NCBI RefSeq assembly: GCF_023343835.1
Contig: NC_064449.1
Span: 2,889,778-2,953,777, forward strand
Reading direction: 5' to 3'
Length of the DNA stretch: 64,000 bases
DNA from: Lagopus muta
Taxonomy: Eukaryota > Chordata > Aves > Galliformes > Phasianidae
Shown here: positions 36,101-45,100 of the stretch, one piece after another
Numbering within the stretch: the stretch's first letter is position 1
How the letters are laid out: each line of letters opens with the position of its first letter
Program-made: the position numbers and the translations under genes
The notes under the pieces: model-generated
Told to the model about the DNA's origin: nothing
The model's database searches: none
What the model saw: only the letters and a program-made list of their open reading frames with translations

Positions 36101-39100
36101 TTTAGACAAACTGCAATGTGGAGAATGAATCATAGAATCATAGAATCACCAAGGTTGGAGAAGACCTTAAGATCAGCCAGTCCACCACCAAGATTTCCCA
36201 CTAGACCATGGCCCTCAGTACAGCACCTGAATGTTTCTTTAACACCTCCAGGGATGGTGACTTGAGATGTTTCAATTTTAGACTATTTTCCCCAGTGCTT
36301 GAGCTACAGCTTTCTTCCTAACAACAGTTGTGAATTTTACAATTGATCTCACTTCTTAAATCATAATTTGAGATTTTTTTCGATCATCTGGGTTTAAATC
36401 CTGTTTGTGTTTGAAGCTCCGTGTGTCAGTCTCCATCTTGAATGCAGTGACTGTATTGCTTAGTGTTCCAACCTGAAGATGTGAGAAAGAATGGTTGATT
36501 TGGAGCTGATGTGTGATGTGCTGCTACCTACTCCAGTTTTATTAGCAGATAACTCCTTTTAAGTGATCTGCTTGGAAGCAGATATGCGGTGTTAGCATGA
36601 GAGAATTTCTTCGTGAGCCATCATAGCATTGCTGTGCTTCACTTACCTGTACCTGAGGGAGCTGTTGAGTTCCCCAAACAGCTGTGCCATATGAAGACAG
36701 TGAAAGCTGTAACCATGGCATCACAACACTTGCTCAGCAGTGACCTATTATAAAAGAGAGCTCGTATTCACTGTCAGCAGTTCCAGCTTGGATGCTAGAA
36801 GCTGTCATGAGAAAAACCTATTTTCTGAGTGAAAGAGAAAACATCATTTTCCTTGTGCCCTCTGTAGAAAGTTACTGATTCTTACTCTTCTCCCAGTGGT
36901 CCCATCAGCTTTCCAACTTCATTTCTCTACAGATTCTATGGAAGTGAAGCCTATCATGACGAGGAAACTGAGGCGACGACCAAATGATCCAGTTCCCATC
37001 CCAGACAAGAGGAGGAAACCTGCCCCTGATATCCTACAGAACCACTGGAGGGCTTTTGTAGTTGAAGTCAGCATGCTGCCTGCAAGGCAGAGCGCATCAG
37101 TGTTGTTGCACACAGGAAATAAAAAAGATAGAGGTGTTAGAATCAGGATTGAATGTAGAAAATGCCCAAGCAGAATTTGTTTTGTATATTGTGTGATTAA
37201 CAAACAGTGTGCAGCTGATCTGTGGAGATAAGAACTTAAACTCCACAGTGTCATGAGATAACTAGGCGGGGACTTTTGTCATGGAGATCAGTTTGAGTTC
37301 CTCTGGCACTTTTTTCACAAAGGGAAGTTGTATAAGGACATTATACATAAATGTTGAGGTGATTGATTCCGTAGATAGGAGATGACTTTTTCCATGAACC
37401 ACAGCTTTTCTCATTTCAAGATGTGACAAAACATTTGCCAGAAGGGTCGTATTTGTCATATCAGACTGTGTTTTCCATTTCTGAGAAAGGCTTCAGATAT
37501 CTAATGTGGAGAGATGCGTAGCAAAAGCAAGGAACTAGACTTGAGCTCTGAATTAGATTATTTTTTTTTAATCTTATTTTTATATAACACCAAAAAATAG
37601 AAAGCTGCACACAGGTAATCCTTCCCTCCTACCTTTTTGTTTTCTGTAATTAAAATGATCCCTGGCTTCTGGAAATATGTGATGGTGGGTCCTTTTTCTG
37701 TGTAAATTAAATTCACCTGGAAAGGAAAGCAATGATATTCACTCTGCAGAAGTTTATTGTTGGATTCCCAACTTGTTTTGCATGGATCAGATTCACAAAC
37801 TTACCTTGCAGCTCCTGAGTGACTCACATTTTCTGTGGGCAGCATCAAACCCTGAACTTCTAGGATTCATGCAGGATGGTCACGAGCATCTCCAGTTTTA
37901 ATTGACCTCTTTTTACTTGGAGATTGTTCACTGTTCCTAAAAAAAATATATATATATATTTATTTTGGTTTCAGAGATTGTTTTCAATTAAGCTGTGTGA
38001 TCTTATTTCATCCTCATCCACATGAGGTGTGTTTTATGCCTCCTGCTTTTTCGGGTTGGTTTTCTCAAGGTTTTGTGGATTTTTGTTCTTGTTCCTGTCT
38101 TTATTCCTGCCTATTGAGTTGTGAAGTGCTGACTTTTTTGTGTGTGTGTCATTCAGCTTAATTTCACAATATTTCAAGGAAGTCTGTTGTGTTTCAGCTC
38201 GCAGATTGTTCTCTGCAGCAATGCAAGCTGAAAAACACTGAAAATGCTCCTTGTTTGGTGCCTCCATCAAGTAAATGTCAGTGTGCTAAAGGTTGTTCAT
38301 GGATGGTTTTGAGTAAGTTAAAGAGGTCTTGTAGTGTTTGCTGCTAAATATGAGGCTTTATAGGGGTGGACTTGCATTAATTTGTATGATAAAAAAGTAT
38401 AATGCCCTTATTAAAATGTGATGCAACTTTGCAGGAACCTTGTGGCTTATGTTTAGTGAAGTGAAATATCACTGAGCTTTAATTTTCAGCCTTGTCAAGG
38501 GCTTTAGAGAACCTTAATTCTGGATACCTCAGCTAAATTACTTGCTGACGGATGAGCAAATAATGGAGGACCTGAGAACCCTAAACAAGGTAAGGATTGT
38601 GGCTTGGCTTTTATTTCTTTCCCCTGCAAAGAACAGAGCTGTCTGTCCTGTGTTCCTTTCTGAGATGTGGGACTGTTTCATCCCAGTAGGCTTTCTGAAG
38701 TGACACAAGATAAGATTTAGCAAGAGGGTATCTCCTCCCTTCTATTTTGGTAGGTTTAATTAACCTAATTAAAATGAATGCTGTCTAACAATGTTACCTT
38801 TTGTCAGAACCAAGTGATAAGCCATCTTACTGTGTTTTTTGTCTTCCCCTGCATGGCTGAACAGATGTTAGTACTGTTTTCTTTGAGATCCCAGCCTCTG
38901 TTCCAAGCCTTTGGGGGCTTTTCTTTTTTCTCCCCAATCTCATAGTACCTCGTTAAAGGGGGGTAGGCTACAACGTGTATATTTACTGTTCAATTTCTTC
39001 TAGATGTGATTATCCTACTGCTTTCTTGCTAACTGCTTTAAGGCTTATGTGATTTCTTATATTAGAGGCTGCTCATTAAGGCTTTTGATGATGTTAATGG

Positions 39101-42100
39101 TGCGTGCCTTTTGTGGCAGCTGTAGAAGTCTTGCTAATGATCCACATCCTGTGTTTGGCAAAACCTGAGAGCAGTTGGATCACACTCAGAGAACGGAGCG
39201 TGTCAGATGGGTTTGGTGTGGTGGACAGTCAGAATGCTCTGAATAAGTTCAGTTTCTGGACCTTTAGTGTTATGAGACAATCTGCACCTCTAGCTGCTTA
39301 TGGAATGGTGCTCTGGTTTTGTTATGCCACTTAACTGTACATTAAAAAAAACACACATTTAGAATATGGGAAGAAGGACCACATCTAAAGTCATTACATC
39401 CTTGGCCATTTTACTGACTTGTGATTACTGACACTTTCTCTGTTCTCTTTCTATGCAGCTTAAATCACCCAAGAGACCAGGTGAGTTAACAGTGGCACTG
39501 GAACTTGTTCACAACTTGCTGTTTATAACAGAGTTATACTGTAGGCTTCTTGACTGTGTAATTTGGCTGTGTAATTGTTTTGACTGTGTAATTGCTGTTC
39601 TTTGTGTAGTTACTGTGGCTAATGGGCGCCCTGTGGAGTCTCACAGTCTCTTACGAAGTTTGGGGTTGGGAAGAGAACGATGTGAAGGGAACGATGTGTA
39701 TCTTTGGGTATCTGAGACATTTGGGCAGTGGGGGACAGCTTAAAACATGAGGCAATCTAGATGTGTAGCAAGATTTTTTTTCTCTCTATTCATATGTGTC
39801 TGGACAGCTTATGTCTGTAAAGCAAATAGAGGATTGAGAATTGCCAGTTTTTGGGTTTAGCTCTCCAGGTGTGTCTGTACACTTCACTTCAAGATAGTGG
39901 TGCTAACGTGCTGGAGTAATCCTGACCCTATTTTATTAGTACGTTATGAGGTAGAAGTAAGACAAAACCAAGCAAGTAGTGTTTATTACCTACCTATACA
40001 TACTGCAGTTGCTTGATCTGTCTCAGTAAATGTTACAATTTATGTAAGCGAGGCCAAGGCTGAATCAGTCATCCTGAAAGAAAGTACCTTTCTAAGGAAA
40101 TTCGGGTTTGTAGCTCTCTGTGCTTATTTCTGCTTAATGTGGCCACGTTAGATTCTACAGTCAGATGTGGTGCTGCATGGTGGATGTGTGCTAGTCTTTA
40201 ATGGTCTGTTCTCTCTACTCAGCCTCTCCTTCCTCCCCTGAGCACCTCCCAGCTACACCAGCAGAGTCCCCAGCGCAGCGGTTTGAGGCCCGGATAGAAG
40301 ATGGAAAACTCTACTATGATAAAAGATGGTAAGTCCTGGTGAATTTCTGTTTTAATCATTCTGAGCCTTGTTTTGTGAAGACAGAATGACTGCAGGGAGG
40401 AATTGCTTTATTAAGGAAGCCAGGGGTGAAATGTTTTTGAGCAGTTATTAGCTCCGTCCTCCAAGGGTGAATCATTATGGCTTTCATAAATAAGCGATAA
40501 TGGAGTGTTCAGACCTCATAGACTTTCTGGAGTATCTGCTAGCTTGGAGACTTAAAAACAACTCCATAGAAAAAAGAAATTGTGCACTGTGACACTTGGG
40601 AAATAGTTCTGTCAAATCTAATGTCGTGTAAGAGAGCCACCATTGGTTGCAGCTTGGTGGAGCACTGAAGCTGCTCAGCTAAGATACAGGAGTTCAGCGA
40701 TTGCAGGTACAGCTGCTGCCACAACCCATGTGCTCTGCTTTGTAGTACAACAGCTCCTCATTCCACGAGGTGGCAGAAGGAATGTTGTGCACCAGATATG
40801 CACGATGAAAAAGATTTCTAATAACAAATCCTAACAGCCTTAAAAGATCAGATCCGACGCAGGAGGGACAGCTTCAGAATTACTGATTGGATATAGCTCT
40901 AAGTTTTATGGGTGTTTAGCTGTGGAAGCCACACAAAATGGAAAGAAAATAAGATTTCTGTGAAAAATTTATTAGTGGGTTTTAATCAGAGACGTGCAAA
41001 ATGAGATAATCAAGGAGGCAAGCTAGTGCTTCTAAGCAGAAAGCAATTTCCAAGTAGCGTGCTTATTTGTAATCTGCTCTGTTGGCTCAAAATAATGAGA
41101 TGAGGTTGTAATTTTCATACTAAAAATAAGTTTTGAATTTGTTGTCTAAGCAGCAACTGTCTTGTGCATTGGTCGTTTGCTTGTCTTCTGGTAGTGAAGT
41201 TTCATTGAGGATTCAATGGATACAGCTCTGATGAAAGGTGCTGCCTGGAGCTTAAACTTCCTTGGGGCACAAACCAGACATGAACGGGCCGCTCGTCACT
41301 TCACAGATGCTCTCAGAATCTAATTTTTGTGTAGAGCTACTATCCTGTAGTGTATATTTAGATGAATAAACAGTTCCTTAGAATCTTCAGCCATGCAGAT
41401 TACTGTAGTGTTGCATAACAAGAACAACAGAGATTTTGTATGTGCTCCAGAAGTAAATGTGAGAGCGCAGGAGTGGCTGCGTTTTCTGTTTCCTGAAGCA
41501 GCCAAGAAAGGACCATTATCTCAGAGTAGCAAATGTTTAAGGTAGTAATGGCCCCTAAGGTCTTGCATTTAGAAAAACCTGTCTTCAAAGCACAGACTTT
41601 GTGTAGGGAATTTCAGGATGTGGAATTAGACTTTCAGGTTCTTTGTCCTTGTGCTTATTCCATACTCTCCACCGGATCCTAAACTATGGTTCACAATAAA
41701 GCGACCATCTTATCATTTTGCTTTTAACTTTGCCTGCACACGACTATGCAGTGATTTCTTTCAATCTTCTGTTGGAGTTGAAAATCTCAGCCTTTTAGCA
41801 AAGCATTTTGTAGCAGTGAGGGAAATTATTTCTGCTTGTCTCACTTGTCACAGTGGGACGTTTTTACGTATTGCAAAAGTGAGAGATGTCTGGTGCTTTT
41901 TCTCTTGAAAGCCAACTTAAATTCCCTTGCAATTTTTTCTCAGCTCTTTTCCTGTTGAATTCTATCCCTTTTGTTCCCCTGCAGGTGCATAAACTCAGCA
42001 AAAGGCTGAGGTTACTGAGGTTCACCAGATTGCCTCTGTTGACATGTATACCTGTGTGCGTGGAGCTTGTGACAGCTCAGCTCTGTTTCCTTGAGCTCTC

Positions 42101-45100
42101 AAACTGACTTACTATCTGTACTTAGTTAACATAAATCTACTGATGGGCAGCAGCTTCATGTGTGTCTGACTTTGAAGTTCACTGATAATTGCAAGCTTTG
42201 AGTGAAAAATCAGTTCAGTGTCTGCGCCTGCACTGATTGCACTCAGAGTATTCATTTGCACTGTGTCTTCTGCACTCTGATTGTACCTAGGTGATCAATT
42301 CTCATTGCTTAAGCACTCACAGCATGTCATGCTAGGATGCTGCTGGACTGGCATTCCTGTCGTATCACAGTAAGGTCTAGTTTGGAATAGCTTATAGTTT
42401 CCCTTACATCAATTAATGGTCATCTGGGCTCAATGAAGTGCCATTCTTGGCTTGTGTCACTGCTGCTCTTGCATTGCCCTGGAACTGCTGATATCCTTTC
42501 TGTTAAAATGAGAGTGAAAGAATAATGGCTGGGCACAAGTGTGGAAAGGTTGCAGGATTTGTGATTACTTTGCCCAGGCCTTTGGTAATTAGTACTTCTG
42601 GAGCACTGAAGGCCAACTCTATCATTTCTGTTACTGGCAAGAAATGAGAAAACTCGTAGTCCATGAGCCAGGAGGGAGAGACTGAGGAATGAGCTATTGG
42701 ACGACTTCCATATTTACAGTATGATTGTTGTAGAAATAATTGTAAAGCTTATGCAAATGCGTGTGTTTTGGCAGCCAATCAGACTGTGGGGATTTGCATA
42801 CTGAGTAGTTACTGAAAGAATCTGTGCTGATTCTGCAACTTGGATTTCCATGTCAAATATGAAGCACCTCGTGGTTAGGGTGAAGGTGGAGATACAGTTA
42901 TGCTTTTATTTCTACAAAACATTTTGGTGCTTTCTTATTAAGATAATTTACTTGCCCATTGGTTTCGTTACAACTGGAGCTGCCTGCAGAACTCTCCTAA
43001 GCAACACGAGCAGAAGCTGGGAGTCCTGTCCAGCACACTTTGCAGAACTTAGCAGAAACTGGTGAGGGTGAAGAAGGCAACTCCATGAAACTAAGCAATT
43101 TGGTTTGGGATTTTGAAGGCTTTTTACTTCCTTTCATACAAAGGCTCTGAGAAAAATATACAGCATGACTAAAATATGATGTAAAAGTGAAAAATATGCT
43201 CAGACACTTCTACTTACTTGGGCTCTGTATCGCTTCTTAGAGTCAGTTAGCTATCACTTTGATGTGATTGGTGATATTTTCACAAAATAAGATGGTGTTA
43301 GGAATTTAAGGTGTTAAAACAGTAAACTGCACAGCTGCATTGAGTACACTTCAGATCTGTTGTGCCAGTGTTCTACTGATATTTTTTTTTGTGGGGGGGG
43401 AGTTGGAGAGGAAATGTGAATAATCCTTGAACATCTAATTTGCTCTGTAAGATTTTTATCAGGTGTAATAGGGAGTTGGTGTTCTAAAATCCATCCCATG
43501 TCTGAAGTGTGGAAGGCTAGTTTGGCTAGCTATTGAAGCATGGGCTTATTGTGAATGTGTGTCTTATCTTGTGTCTTGGTGCTCTGCCCCTGCCTCTTTC
43601 AGATATGAAATCTGTTTTAAGTAATCTGCTTTGGGAATTGAATTAAAACTGAGAGAGCTTCATGCATTCTGAAGGTGCATTTAAATGCCAAGTGTGTGTG
43701 TAGGATCAGATCACAGCTGTGTTGCAAAGATGGGAAAAGTGGCATGGAAAGCAAAAAAAAAAAATAAAAAAAGACTTCGTGTTTATTCTATCCAAATACT
43801 TGTAGAATCCTGACTTTATCAATCTTGCTATTGTTTACTTCTGCAGTCTCTGGACGGGAAGGGTTTCATGTACTTTGTTTAATGTCTTTCATGTCTTTCT
43901 TTAATTTTTGCAGGTACCACAAGAGCCAGGCCATTTACCTGGAGTCTAAAGAGAACACTAAGATCAGCTGTGTCATCAGTTCTGTGGGCGCCAACGAGGT
44001 AGTGGGCTTCTCCTTGCTCACAGGAGTGGGGAAAACTGTGGGTTGCTTTAGGCAGGCAGGCAGCTGTTTGCTAGGGACTAGGAGAATATACTGCTTTCTG
44101 GAAAGATGTAATTGTGTAGTGTATGAAGAAGTTGAATAGAGGATGACATTGAATTGAAATCTCTTCTTGAGGCTTCCTGTGTCTCTAAAGCATGATACTA
44201 CATTTTGCAAGTAGTGGTTTGTCAAGCAGGAAGAGTGAGAAGAGCTGTCGTGTTGCATCTCCTTGATGATGCATTGGTAAGTTCCATTTGCATTACTGAA
44301 AGGACACGCAGCTCCTATTAATGCAGGGTAAAAGTAAATCCCATTGGGTTGCCAGGAGAGAATAAGGACAAACATTGTCACCAAATTTAGTTCCTCTGAG
44401 GGGAGAAAATTCTTCCTGCTCACCTGGGTATGTAGATTGTAAAGTGTGCTGGCATCATTCATCACCTGCATGGGAGATAGGGGGGGTGAGTCATTTGTCA
44501 GAGGCAATTTCCTGTTGGCTAATGATAAAGACTTACAGAAGCAGGTGAAGAAAGAGATGTGTGCTGAAGATTGATGTGAATCTCATTGCAAAGTAAGCTG
44601 ACTGTTTGAGCAGCCTGTTAGTTGGGCAAAGAGAGCAGTTTATTTCTTGAGCTGAGATTCCTAGCACTTTGAGGAAAGAAACAATAGACTCAAATGCAAT
44701 TCTCTTCAATCAGGCAATAAAGTAGCTTTAATTTGTTTTGGCAGTTAAGGGAAACTGCTTCATTTCAACAAAATGAGTTGTATATGGGATATGCTTTGTA
44801 TCACAACTGTTCTCCTTGCTGTAGCAGTTATCCTCAGCGGCTGTTTACTGAGATGAGGTGGCAGCATGTTAGCAAACGTAGCACTGCTAATTTGATTAAA
44901 GTTATTACTATTGACTTACAACAATAAAACTCTCAATCTTTTGGGAGCAGCTTACCTGAAACCCGAGGAAAATGCAATGTTTCTTATTGCATGTATTTCA
45001 CTTTAAAGTGACACAGTAGGTATTGGTTTTTCTTTCTGGGAGAAGGCATGGCAGTTAGTTTCCTGCAATGGCCCATCACAACAGTACAAAAGCAAAAGAG

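Larger units (their letters stand above)
33136..36932 (+). other. SUDS3 intron 6
   Basis: This is the longest intron (3797 nt). It holds CR1 fragments at 33601 and 36129. An 88-codon open frame at 34991-35257 follows a CTTCCAG sequence but matches no SUDS3 segment, and nothing else is recognisable. Confidence 0.85.
37029..38527 (+). other. U12-type (minor spliceosome) AT-AC intron 7 of SUDS3
   Basis: The intron is 1499 nt. It begins ATATCCTA, matching the U12 donor consensus ATATCCTT at seven of eight positions including the invariant TATCCT core. It ends in AC. A branch-site-like AACCTTAAT (38510-38518, consensus TTCCTTAAC) places the branch adenosine about 10 nt from the 3' end, the short distance typical of U12 introns. 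No AG acceptor or GT donor gives the conserved protein. Intron phase is 1 (split Ala213 codon). If retained, translation would read through to a stop at 37229-37231. Confidence 0.92.

Noticed and set aside
38528-38532. Use of the CTCAG| at 38532 as an AG acceptor for exon 8
   Set aside because: It would drop part of the conserved AQ residues and break the phase, and no matching GT donor exists at the end of exon 7.
43935-44507. 190-codon minus-strand frame over exon 11
   Set aside because: It is antisense to a real SUDS3 exon for its C-terminal part and intronic for the rest, with no domain or splice context.
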